From Gammaproteobacteria bacterium (GTDB lineage: Bacteria > Pseudomonadota > Gammaproteobacteria > Enterobacterales > Alteromonadaceae), in the NCBI GenBank assembly GCA_027484495.1, contig JAIXSW010000299.1, positions 1-16,386 of the forward strand: DNA of 16,386 nt, given 5' to 3'. Positions within the stretch are counted from its first letter, which is position 1. Each line of letters opens with the position of its first letter. Shown piece after piece: positions 7,141 to 13,945 of the stretch. The notes beneath the pieces were generated by a model. It saw only the letters and a program-made list of their open reading frames with translations, was not told the origin of the DNA and ran no database searches. A program made the position numbers and the translations under genes.

Positions 7141-8079
7141 CTAGTATTTTGGTGGAGTTCCAGGGCACACCGGCATCATTTGTGATCGCAATGATTGGCC
7201 CCCATAATTCAGCACCACTGAGTTTTTGTTACCGATTAACTGATAGCGGATTGCAGCGCCGGGTTGTCCGTTTTGCAAGTTCTTAACGGGCAGTAGTACA
7301 GCAGGATTGATGGCAGCCTGATGTTGAACAACCGTAGGTATGTCTTCGGTGATTTTACCGCCCACAGCCCGTACAATTTTGTTGGCTAGATTCTCCAATT
7401 CACCCGACAGTTTGAGCAGGATTTTCGGTGTAAGCTTTTGCAGTACTTTAAACACAAAAGGTACACTGACTTCATGGGATATTTCCGGTTGCATCCCGGA
7501 CATTGCCGGCACAGCTAATAGCTGTCCCGTGTAAATATTGTATGTCCCCTGGATCCTGATGTTGTTAAACTTCATTTTGATGTAAATCTTCGCGACGGAT
7601 TGCCTCATTTTGCCCACCGCCTCCAGCGAGAAGCCATCCAGTACCACGTCAACATTTCCATTTGTATCAATCACACCGTCGACGGTAAAACGCAGATCGC
7701 CTAACATTTCAGCGCTGATCCGTTCGACTTTGTCCAAGCCCTCGGCAGCCTGAATGTTATACATTTCCTGACTAATCATTTCGCGAAAATTCGTTTCAAT
7801 ATGGCCGATGATGTTTAAGTTCACCGGCATTAATTCTCTGTATAGCTGTTCCGGGAAATCCAGGGGTGTGGTAAGTCTTGTCACATGGCACTGTCCTTGG
7901 CTCACCAGTAACGGGATCGAATGTGGATGACCACACTCGCTTAACGCCTGCGAGATGACGTTGGCGATCTCATTACAAGACGGAGAATCCGGTAAGTTGT
8001 AAGCTGCATGAGCGGCCGAGCTGTGCCCTAGTATCATCACGGCTGTAACCACATAGCCCATTGTTGAACCGTTCTTCAT
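7141..8079 (-). CDS. Exported protein of unknown function, paralog B
   Basis: This 312-residue protein is clearly homologous to paralog A. Over residues 103-240 the two align without gaps, with about 58 of 138 identical positions by my hand count. A signal peptide covers residues 1-25 or 26 (VTAVMILG core, SAAHA cleavage region). The mature part has cysteines C35, C49, C64 and C305 matching those of paralog A. The central segment reads VVLDGFSLEAVG, then NNIRIQGTYNIYTGQLLAVP, then a helical LQKLTPKILLKLSGELE. The ATG at 8079 has a strong AAGGAGT upstream. Downstream lies a hairpin, upstream the btuB terminator, so it probably has its own promoter; a weak TACTAT lies at 8128-8133 on the minus strand. 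Function unknown; a ligand- or lipid-binding periplasmic protein is a guess from the fold-like pattern. Confidence 0.75.
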   Translation of the reverse strand: MKNGSTMGYVVTAVMILGHSSAAHAAYNLPDSPSCNEIANVISQALSECGHPHSIPLLVSQGQCHVTRLTTPLDFPEQLYRELMPVNLNIIGHIETNFREMISQEMYNIQAAEGLDKVERISAEMLGDLRFTVDGVIDTNGNVDVVLDGFSLEAVGKMRQSVAKIYIKMKFNNIRIQGTYNIYTGQLLAVPAMSGMQPEISHEVSVPFVFKVLQKLTPKILLKLSGELENLANKIVRAVGGKITEDIPTVVQHQAAINPAVLLPVKNLQNGQPGAAIRYQLIGNKNSVVLNYGGQSLRSQMMPVCPGTPPKY

Positions 8080-8241
8080 AAAAACTCCTTTTTTCTATTG
8101 GATCAGTTGGTTAATCATCATCTCTTTATAGTACCGAGCAGGTTGGCCGGATAAATGTTCAAGTGACGAAAAACGATACAGACGGACAAAATGCGGAATT
8201 GACCGACCATCAGCATGGAGTCAGAAAAAAATTGAGCGCTT

Positions 8242-8284
8242 ATCAAAGTAAAAAAAACCGCCGCAGCGGTTTTTTTACTTTGAT
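8242..8284 (-). terminator. Strong intrinsic terminator after btuB
   Basis: A long hairpin: CCGC (8258-8261), four-base loop CGCA, GCGG (8266-8269), extended by an A tract (8250-8257) facing a T tract (8270-8276) and then by GTxATCAAAG-type pairing out to 8242 and 8284 with one unpaired A. On the minus strand GCGG is followed by eight T residues, the classic form. It ends btuB, whose stop is at 8307, and insulates paralog B. It also reads as a terminator on the plus strand. Confidence 0.9.
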
Positions 8285-8306
8285 CTTCTGCACATGACAG
8301 AACAAA

Positions 8307-10166
8307 TCAGAACCAATTAGACTGCAAAGTCAGACTGAATTCACGCCCTGGCTGGTAGTAGGTACTAAAACCAGATTCTGTGATGTATTGCCGGTCCAGC
8401 AGGTTTTCAATATTTAACCGCAGTTGCCACTGCTCATTAAATTTGTAAGAAGTTCCTGCACCTGCGACAAAAGCAGAGCGGATCAGCTGCACATTGGTCA
8501 GTTTGTTTGTGACCTGGTCGCGGTATAACAAGTTGCCACTGAACTGCCAGTTACCGTGACTCAGGCTGACCAGGTAATTGTATTTTTGCTTTGGAATGTT
8601 TGGTAAACCCGCCTTGCCCAGTTCATATTCACCTTGGGTATAGGTGGCAATTAACTGGTGCTCTAACAGGCCTGTCTGACCACTCAGACTATATTCCAAG
8701 CCATGTAGACGGGCTTGCGTCAGGTTCTGCGGAATGTACTTGCTGTCTGACGCTATCATGTTGGTCATATCGCGGACAAAGTGAACGGCATCCAGCCGGA
8801 TCTGATGCGTTCCGCCAAGGTCCAACCGTACGCCGGCTTCACGCGATAATGACTGTTCCGGTAGTAACTCAGGGTTGCTGTACTGCGGATAATACAAATC
8901 GTTAAAAGTTGGTACTTTAAACGCACTGCCCTGACTAAAACGCAGTTGTAATGGTGCAGCCAATTGATAGGTCATACCCCATTGATAGGTATTGCTGCCA
9001 CCATACTCTAAGGTCAGGTCACGTCGTACCGCGCCATCCAACGTAAGCGCGTCGATTTGTTGCTGCGCTGCGACAAACAGACTTTGGGTGCGGCGAGACT
9101 CATCAATGATGTTTAGTTTTACCGGCGGTTCCCAGCTTGAGAAGTCTTGTGTCTTAAAGTCCACCGCTTCTTGTCTGGTACTGATGCCACTGACCAGGCT
9201 TAACTGAAATGGAAAAACAGCTGATAACTGATATTCAGCATCCTGACGGGTGGTTTTAAACGGGAGTTGCAGCTGGTCATTACCATAATTCAGATTGTCA
9301 TCCAGGTTATACGCCAGTCGCATCTGATGCGTCAGCGCCACATCCGCCGCTTGCTGGCGGAACTCTCCGGATAATTGGTACAGGTCAGACTTAATTTTGC
9401 TTTGATCAGCATAACGCCCCCATTGCATTGAACCGTCATCATACTCGACGTCGCCCCGGGTCAGCTGGCTACTAAACTCCAGTTTGCCCTGACTAAACTG
9501 CTGGCTGGCGCCCGCCCGGACGAATCGGTTGCGAAAGCCGTCCCGATCCGGGTCTGAATCCGTTGGGACTTTCATCACATGAATGCCGTCCGCGCGGCTA
9601 TAACCAACAGACGCAAAAAACCGGGTGTCGTCCTGACGATAGCCGGTGTGAAATGCCGATTCAGCCAGTCCGTTGCTGCCGCCACGCAACAAAAGCTGAG
9701 TGGTATCATTTTGGCGGGTCGTGATGGCAATAACGCCCCCCACGGCATCAGAGCCATAGTATGCGGCACGGGCCCCTCGAATTAATTCAACTTTTTCTAT
9801 CAGTTCCAATGGCAATTGCGACAAATCCTGATAGCCACTGGTCGCAGAACCGACCCGAATCCCATCAATCAAAACCAGATTGTGTTTCGAACTGCTGCCA
9901 CGAATAAACAGGCTGACGTTCTGGCCGCGGCTGCCCTGACGCGCCAGCTGCACCCCGGGTAGCAACTGAAGTAACGCCGGTAGGTCTTTAGGCTGATATA
10001 GTTCAATGTCAGCCCGCGTAAATACGGTTACACTGGCATTGACATCACTGACCGGCTTGGCCTGCCGGCTGGCGTAGATAGAGATATGTTCAAGATTAGA
10101 TTCTGCAGGTTGCGCCAAAGCGCCGGTGCTGGCCACAGCAAGGGCCAGTAAAGAAAATTTCGACAT
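8307..10166 (-). CDS. btuB: TonB-dependent vitamin B12 outer-membrane receptor BtuB
   Basis: This 619-residue outer-membrane receptor imports cobalamin using energy from TonB. A signal peptide (1-18, ending GALA) is followed by a probable TonB box, HISIYAS, near residues 27-33. The plug domain (about 40-155) includes IRGSSSKHNLVLIDGIRVG and the end signature VELIRGARAAYYGSDAVGG. The rest is a 22-strand barrel with alternating strands and a terminal aromatic F, as outer-membrane porin-like proteins need. Length matches E. coli BtuB (about 614). An open frame extends 79 codons upstream to 10403, but that stretch is the riboswitch. The ATG at 10166 has GGAG at 10172-10175. The riboswitch upstream strongly supports B12 as ligand. 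It stands alone, ended by a strong hairpin, and is 4.4 kb from the btuF end of the transporter operon. Confidence 0.95.
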   Translation of the reverse strand: MSKFSLLALAVASTGALAQPAESNLEHISIYASRQAKPVSDVNASVTVFTRADIELYQPKDLPALLQLLPGVQLARQGSRGQNVSLFIRGSSSKHNLVLIDGIRVGSATSGYQDLSQLPLELIEKVELIRGARAAYYGSDAVGGVIAITTRQNDTTQLLLRGGSNGLAESAFHTGYRQDDTRFFASVGYSRADGIHVMKVPTDSDPDRDGFRNRFVRAGASQQFSQGKLEFSSQLTRGDVEYDDGSMQWGRYADQSKIKSDLYQLSGEFRQQAADVALTHQMRLAYNLDDNLNYGNDQLQLPFKTTRQDAEYQLSAVFPFQLSLVSGISTRQEAVDFKTQDFSSWEPPVKLNIIDESRRTQSLFVAAQQQIDALTLDGAVRRDLTLEYGGSNTYQWGMTYQLAAPLQLRFSQGSAFKVPTFNDLYYPQYSNPELLPEQSLSREAGVRLDLGGTHQIRLDAVHFVRDMTNMIASDSKYIPQNLTQARLHGLEYSLSGQTGLLEHQLIATYTQGEYELGKAGLPNIPKQKYNYLVSLSHGNWQFSGNLLYRDQVTNKLTNVQLIRSAFVAGAGTSYKFNEQWQLRLNIENLLDRQYITESGFSTYYQPGREFSLTLQSNWF

Positions 10167-10179
10167 GTTGACTCCACTG

Positions 10180-10198
10180 CACATGCCCGCCGCATGTG
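10180..10198 (-). promoter_or_regulatory. Hairpin of the riboswitch expression platform before btuB
   Basis: CACATGC (10192-10198 on the RNA's 5' side) pairs perfectly with GCATGTG (10180-10186) around a five-base GGCGG loop. The stem ends four bases before the GGAG of btuB. In class-I cobalamin riboswitches a regulatory hairpin (P13) forms a kissing contact with loop L5 of the aptamer and hides the ribosome binding site. This hairpin has the right place and a G-rich loop, and the aptamer contains CCGC stretches that could face it. The pairing partner is inferred, not proven. Confidence 0.55.
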
Positions 10199-10212
10199 GT
10201 TGGTTGATGAAA

Positions 10213-10428
10213 TTTTCAGGCCGGTCTCCGGGCTGATCCTGTTGTCGGGGCCGACAGCGACACGTCCCTTCCCATCCGAAGACAGTGGTGGCGTGGCGCG
10301 GCGTTACCATTCGCGCATGCACGAAGGCGTTACCACAAAATTTACCGTTGCGGGGGCAGCGCTGGATTGGGTCAGAATGACGGACACCAGCTTCCCGTTT
10401 CACTGCGAACTAACGCAGCACCTGAAAA
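10213..10428 (-). ncRNA. Cobalamin riboswitch aptamer controlling btuB
   Basis: A 216-nt RNA element reading on the minus strand. The closing helix P1 is perfect: TTTTCAGG (10421-10428) with CCTGAAAA (10213-10220). Between them the conserved blocks appear in order: GGGAAGCTGGTG (10385-10396), GCGCTGCCCCCGCAAC (10347-10362), the core GCCACCACTG (10283-10292), GGGAAGG (near 10266-10272) and the B12 box AGCCCGGAGACCGGCC (10219-10234). Adenosylcobalamin binding should lower btuB translation or transcription. Only btuB lies downstream. Confidence 0.95.
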
Positions 10429-10437
10429 TGCGCGCTC

Positions 10438-10465
10438 AGTTTAGCGATGAGGCGGAGAATGTCAA
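10438..10465 (-). promoter_or_regulatory. btuB: Promoter of the btuB riboswitch transcript
   Basis: On the minus strand a perfect -35 hexamer TTGACA (10460-10465) and a -10 TAAACT (10438-10443, four of six) are 16 nt apart. Transcription would start near 10431, just before the P1 helix of the riboswitch, exactly where the aptamer needs it. No other good promoter is visible in the gap of 386 bp between btuB and yajQ, which is otherwise filled by the riboswitch and the yajQ terminator. Confidence 0.7.
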
Positions 10466-10509
10466 TGAATTCAGCAATCCAGACGGCTGCTGATATTTGG
10501 CTGAAAATC

Positions 10510-10536
10510 AACCTGCTTTGCCACGCAAAGCAGGTT
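10510..10536 (-). terminator. Intrinsic terminator after yajQ
   Basis: AACCTGCTTTG (10510-10520) and CAAAGCAGGTT (10526-10536) form a perfect 11-bp stem with a five-base loop. On the minus strand it is followed by GATTTTC. It starts 16 nt past the yajQ stop and separates yajQ from the btuB promoter. Confidence 0.8.
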
Positions 10537-10552
10537 GTCACTGCAAAGCGGA

Positions 10553-11035
10553 TTAGTCGCGGAAATTCTGATATTGCAGCGGCTGACCTAAATCAGTTGC
10601 GCGTAATAAGGCAATGGCTTCCTGCAGGTCGTCGCGTTTTTTACCGGTGATCCGCACTTCGTCGCCTTGAATTGACGCTTGTACTTTCAGTTTGCTGTCT
10701 TTAATCAGGTTGACGATTTTTTTCGCCAGCTCTTTTTCAACACCTTGTTTCACGGTGAGCTGTTGGCTACAGGTCTTGCCGGAAAACTCGACCTTTGCCG
10801 ATTCAAAAGACCGGATGTCCAAACCACGTTTGATGGCTTTATTAAAAAACAGATCTTTCATCTGGGTCAGCTGCGGTTCGGCTTCCGCTTTCATCGTCAC
10901 TGTTGTTTCTTTGACGCTGAATTCAGCCTGGACACCGCGAAAATCAAAACGGGTAGCCAGTTCCCGGTTGGCGTTGTCCACGGCGTTCAGCACTTCCTGC
11001 TGATCCGCTTTAGAAACGATGTCAAATGTTGGCAT
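10553..11035 (-). CDS. yajQ: YajQ family nucleotide-binding protein (UPF0234)
   Basis: This soluble protein of 160 residues is a full-length member of the YajQ family (E. coli about 163). It starts with MPTFDIVSKADQQEVLNAVDNA, continues with the FDFRGVQAEF strand, and ends with QASIQGDEVRITGKKRDDLQ and LGQPLQYQNFRD, all typical. The fold has two domains with internal repeat symmetry. Members bind nucleotides; in Xanthomonas and Pseudomonas a homolog binds cyclic di-GMP and acts on gene expression, but whether this one does is unknown. The frame extends seven codons further, yet GGAG six bases before the ATG at 11035 and the family start fix it there. It is single, divergent from the VanZ-like gene, and ended by a good terminator. 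Confidence 0.95.
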   Translation of the reverse strand: MPTFDIVSKADQQEVLNAVDNANRELATRFDFRGVQAEFSVKETTVTMKAEAEPQLTQMKDLFFNKAIKRGLDIRSFESAKVEFSGKTCSQQLTVKQGVEKELAKKIVNLIKDSKLKVQASIQGDEVRITGKKRDDLQEAIALLRATDLGQPLQYQNFRD

Positions 11036-11071
11036 GTGGCGCTCCTGATAATCCAAATTTTACGGCTGGCG

Positions 11072-11077
11072 ATTATA
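11072..11077 (-). promoter_or_regulatory. yajQ: -10 element of the yajQ promoter
   Basis: On the minus strand this is a perfect TATAAT, 36 nt before the yajQ ATG. The matching -35 position is poor (near TCGGAT at a 17-nt spacing). It lies 13 nt from the plus-strand TATAAT that faces the other way. Confidence 0.5.
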
Positions 11078-11090
11078 ACGCTGCGCGCCG

Positions 11091-11096
11091 TATAAT
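11091..11096 (+). promoter_or_regulatory. -10 element of the VanZ-panE promoter
   Basis: A perfect TATAAT 34 nt before the GTG start of the VanZ-like gene. No strong -35 is visible; TGGCGA (11067-11072, 18-nt spacing) is the nearest and overlaps the yajQ -10. Confidence 0.5.
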
Positions 11097-11130
11097 CCGA
11101 GTATCTTGGTGTCATTTCAGGTGTTTTTCC

Positions 11131-11493
11131 GTGCTTCCACTGCAAAAACCGCTCGCCGTCTCATTGTTTTTCGCCCTGCTGTCACTGGCCACCTACGGTT
11201 TTCTTAAGGATGTCAGTGGCATTCCGTCTGACTGGATGCCGAATGACAAAGTGATGCATCTGTTGGTGTTCTTTGGCCTGACGCTGAGCTTTAAACAAGC
11301 TTTTGCCCGATCTTTTCTGCACGCCTTTGTGCTGCTCGCGGTTTACGGCGCGCTGATTGAAGTAGCGCAGGCCACTTTCACCAGCCGGATGGGTGATCCG
11401 CTGGACTGGTTGGCTGATGTCGCCGGTATCGTGCTCGCAGCTGTATTGGTGCGATATTTACCGGCGCATTGGTTCGTCCGTCAGGCCGCATGA
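11131..11493 (+). CDS. VanZ-like family membrane protein
   Basis: This small inner-membrane protein of 120 residues belongs to the VanZ-like family (PF04892). Four hydrophobic segments can be read: about 7-25, 38-55, 60-78 and 92-110. Between the first and second lies PNDKVMHLLVFFGL, with the D-K-x-x-H signature. The third is followed by EVAQATFTSRMGDPLDWLADVAGIVLAA, the E-Q-R-D-D-G pattern that marks the family. VanZ gives low teicoplanin resistance in enterococci, but the role of such short homologs in Gram-negative bacteria is unknown. The only credible start in frame is the GTG at 11131, with a weak AGG nine bases upstream; the frame before it has no other usable start after the promoter. 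Its stop overlaps the panE start (ATGA). Confidence 0.85.
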   Translation: MLPLQKPLAVSLFFALLSLATYGFLKDVSGIPSDWMPNDKVMHLLVFFGLTLSFKQAFARSFLHAFVLLAVYGALIEVAQATFTSRMGDPLDWLADVAGIVLAAVLVRYLPAHWFVRQAA

Positions 11494-12398
11494 ACATGTT
11501 AAAGCAACACCCTGCCATTGGCATAGTCGGCCAAGGTGCTGTCGGTCTGTTAGCGGCCAGTCAGCTGGCACTGCGGCACTTACCATGTCACCTGCTGACG
11601 CGGGACCCACAGCTGGCAACACTAGTGCTGAATTTCCGTCAACAACAACAGGACCATTCGTTACTGCTGAATTGCCGCCAGCCGCAGCGGCCATTGCCAT
11701 TGTTGCTGGTGCCGGTAAAAGCATTTTCCGTAGTGCAGGCGTTGCAACAATGGTTGCCCAGCTGTGCACCCGATGCCGATATTGTGCTGTGTCACAATGG
11801 TATGGGCACGTTGGAGCTGGCGCAGTCGCAGCTGAAAAGCAGCCAAAAGCTCTGGTTTGCCAGTACCACCCATGGCGCATTAAAATCCGGACCGCATCGA
11901 CTGCAGCATACCGGGGTCGGTCGCACCATGCTGGGCCCCATCAATGCATTAGCCTGTCATTCATCACCACCCGCGGCGGTGCTTGCTGCCGCGTTAGGCC
12001 CTCTGCAGGTCGTGACCGATATCCTGCCGGTGCTGTGGCAAAAACTGGCGGTTAACGCGGTGATTAATCCGCTGACCGCGCTGCTGATGGTCAAAAATGG
12101 CGAGCTGACCCAACCGCAATATCGGCGCCAAATCGACTTGTTGATCGACGAATTCTGCCTGGTGGCACAGGCCAAAGGCCAGATGTTTGATCCGCAGACG
12201 CTGTGTCAGATGGTGCTGGACGTCGCGACAAATACGGCCGGTAATTTTTCGTCCATGCAGCAAGACCGGGCACTGCAGCGCCCGGATGAACTGGAATTTA
12301 TTACGGGTTTTTTATTAAAAACCGCTACAGAAGCTGGAGTCGCGATACCGGCGCATCAGCAGCTCTATCAGCAACTGCGCGCGGTAAAGCCGGCCTGA
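11490..12398 (+). CDS. panE: 2-dehydropantoate 2-reductase PanE
   Basis: This enzyme of 302 residues (E. coli 303) reduces ketopantoate to pantoate with NADPH, a step toward pantothenate and coenzyme A, in the cytoplasm. The Rossmann motif GQGAVG covers residues 14-19. The catalytic lysine is K185 in WQKLAVNAVINPLTAL, with N189 nearby. S255 in FSSM and E267 in DELEFI keep the same spacing as S244 and E256 of the E. coli enzyme. The ATG at 11490 overlaps the VanZ gene stop as ATGA, so the two are translationally coupled; an upstream TTG at 11469 and a second ATG at 11496 are less likely. The stop codon is inside a short hairpin. It converges with thiI. Confidence 0.95.
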   Translation: MNMLKQHPAIGIVGQGAVGLLAASQLALRHLPCHLLTRDPQLATLVLNFRQQQQDHSLLLNCRQPQRPLPLLLVPVKAFSVVQALQQWLPSCAPDADIVLCHNGMGTLELAQSQLKSSQKLWFASTTHGALKSGPHRLQHTGVGRTMLGPINALACHSSPPAAVLAAALGPLQVVTDILPVLWQKLAVNAVINPLTALLMVKNGELTQPQYRRQIDLLIDEFCLVAQAKGQMFDPQTLCQMVLDVATNTAGNFSSMQQDRALQRPDELEFITGFLLKTATEAGVAIPAHQQLYQQLRAVKPA

Positions 12399-12409
12399 CA
12401 TTTCAGGCC
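12392..12409 (+). terminator. Short hairpin at the end of panE
   Basis: GGCCTGA (12392-12398) and TCAGGCC (12403-12409) form a 7-bp stem with a four-base loop; the panE TGA is part of it. The following ACTTTCATT is only moderately T-rich, so it is a weak candidate terminator between the convergent panE and thiI. Confidence 0.45.
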
Positions 12410-12417
12410 ACTTTCAT

Positions 12418-13878
12418 TCAGGCTTTTTTATACACACCGACATTCTGGTAGCCCTGCTCTTTGAGCAGCAATGCCTGCAGCCGGCTCATTACACCGCGGT
12501 CACAATACAGATAATATTGTTTCGATTGATCCAGCGCGGCAAATTGACTGGCGATACGGAAAAACGGCAGTTCCTGCACGGCATGACTGTCGAGCTGTAA
12601 CGGATGCAGATCGGTCTCATCCGGCGCGCGAACATCCAAGACAATAGCGTCTGGCGGTAACACAGATTCGGTGGCCACCGTCGTTAATTGCTGGTCGGCC
12701 TGGTACTCGACAGTGCGGATATCCAACACTTTTGCCTCGGCACTGACCTTTTCCAGAATACTGAAATCAAAGTGGTGCTCAGCTGCATTGACATCCGCCA
12801 AGACGGCATTGATGGTTGGACTACGCGAGATCACGCCACAGTATTCCGGCATCGTCTTCGCCATATCTTCGACACCAATGGCGCGAGCGATATCAATAAT
12901 TTCCTGTTTATCCTGATAAATCAGCGGCCGCAGGATCAGTGTCTCAGTGACCCGGTCGATGACATTGAGGTTCACGATAGTCTGGCTGGCAACCTGGCCG
13001 ATACTTTCGCCAGTGACAACCGCTTTGACGTTGAGGCTTTCAGCCACAGTTGCCGCGGCACGCATCATCATGCGTTTTAACACGACGCCCATCAGGCCTG
13101 ACGGGATCCGGGCTAATATTTCATCGACGACAGGGGCAAAATCTACTGATACGAACTTGACCTTGTGCGACAAACTGTATTTTTGCCAAATATAAAATGC
13201 CATCTGGCGCACACCGGTTTCATGGGCTGCACCACCCAGATTAAAAAAGAGAAAATGGGTACGCAGGCCCTTACGGATCATCAGATAACTAGCCACTGCG
13301 GAATCAAAACCACCCGAAATCAATGACAACACATCGCCCTGGCTTGGCAGTGGAAAGCCACCCATACCCTGATAAATGCGTTTTTTCATTAACAGCTTGT
13401 CGCGGCGGATCTCAAGCTGTACTGATACATCCGGGTTTTTCAGCTGGACACGCGCGGTCGGAATATGTTGATTCAGACCGCCGCCTATGTAGCGCTCCGC
13501 GTCCAGTGAACTGAATTCATGATCGCCGTTGCGTCGCACCCGCACGACAAAACTTTTACCGGTAAGCTCGTCACGGTATAACGCCAGTACTTGTTCAAAA
13601 ATATGGTGAAGAGATTCAAAGCCGGCCGACTGCATTTCAGCAAATTGTACGATGCCCGGAATACACTGCAGATGCTCCGCCATTTGCTGACGTAAAGTGT
13701 CGTCATCTTTGTCCAGCCTCACCGTCAGATGATCATACAAATTCTGCACTTCGACTGCGGGATCAAGCCGCAACAAAATCGTTTTGATGTTTTGTTCCAG
13801 CAACATGGTCTGGCGTTTACGCACCGACTTACTCTTGATGGAGATCTCTGGATGTAGTTTGACAATAAATTCAATCAT
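12418..13878 (-). CDS. thiI: tRNA 4-thiouridine synthase / thiamine sulfur transferase ThiI with rhodanese domain
   Basis: ThiI (486 residues; E. coli 482) makes 4-thiouridine at position 8 of tRNA and, in enterobacteria, delivers sulfur for the thiamine thiazole. Order of parts: N-terminal ferredoxin-like region, THUMP domain (about 60-165), PP-loop ATPase with SGGFDS (188-193), and a C-terminal rhodanese domain (about 400-486). The persulfide cysteine is C459 in YLYCDRGVMSRLQA. C347 in MPEYCGVISRSP is the partner forming the resolving disulfide; the 112-residue spacing equals that of C344/C456 in E. coli. The ATG at 13878 starts on the family N-terminus MIEFIVKLHPEISIKS; a TTG at 13893 lies inside the upstream terminator's T tract. 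The ribosome binding site is poor. It is convergent with panE and downstream of the pomAB terminator. Confidence 0.97.
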   Translation of the reverse strand: MIEFIVKLHPEISIKSKSVRKRQTMLLEQNIKTILLRLDPAVEVQNLYDHLTVRLDKDDDTLRQQMAEHLQCIPGIVQFAEMQSAGFESLHHIFEQVLALYRDELTGKSFVVRVRRNGDHEFSSLDAERYIGGGLNQHIPTARVQLKNPDVSVQLEIRRDKLLMKKRIYQGMGGFPLPSQGDVLSLISGGFDSAVASYLMIRKGLRTHFLFFNLGGAAHETGVRQMAFYIWQKYSLSHKVKFVSVDFAPVVDEILARIPSGLMGVVLKRMMMRAAATVAESLNVKAVVTGESIGQVASQTIVNLNVIDRVTETLILRPLIYQDKQEIIDIARAIGVEDMAKTMPEYCGVISRSPTINAVLADVNAAEHHFDFSILEKVSAEAKVLDIRTVEYQADQQLTTVATESVLPPDAIVLDVRAPDETDLHPLQLDSHAVQELPFFRIASQFAALDQSKQYYLYCDRGVMSRLQALLLKEQGYQNVGVYKKA

Positions 13879-13899
13879 GGGGCTACCGGACAAAAAAAC

Positions 13900-13921
13900 G
13901 GGCGCTGATTATACAGCGCCC
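13900..13921 (-). terminator. Intrinsic terminator of pomAB, with a -10 hexamer in its loop
   Basis: GGGCGCTG (13914-13921 on the RNA's 5' side) and CAGCGCCC (13900-13907) form an 8-bp perfect stem, then GTTTTTTTG follows on the minus strand. The six-base loop is exactly TATAAT (13908-13913). The element sits between the pomB stop and the thiI start, 22 bp before thiI. Confidence 0.9.
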
Positions 13922-13945
13922 TAGTCTGAAGTGCGACAGCCGAAT

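Noticed and set aside
6980..7168. A 62-residue minus-strand frame between the two paralogs
   Set aside because: It crosses the hairpin at 7074-7097 and overlaps both paralogs in another frame, without a ribosome binding site.
10167..10403. A 79-codon N-terminal extension of btuB
   Set aside because: The frame is open, but this DNA is the cobalamin riboswitch and its encoded peptide shows no signal sequence; the signal peptide and ribosome binding site are at 10166.
11026..11130. Longer form of the VanZ-like protein
   Set aside because: It would start inside yajQ, upstream of the TATAAT at 11091, and adds 35 unrelated residues.
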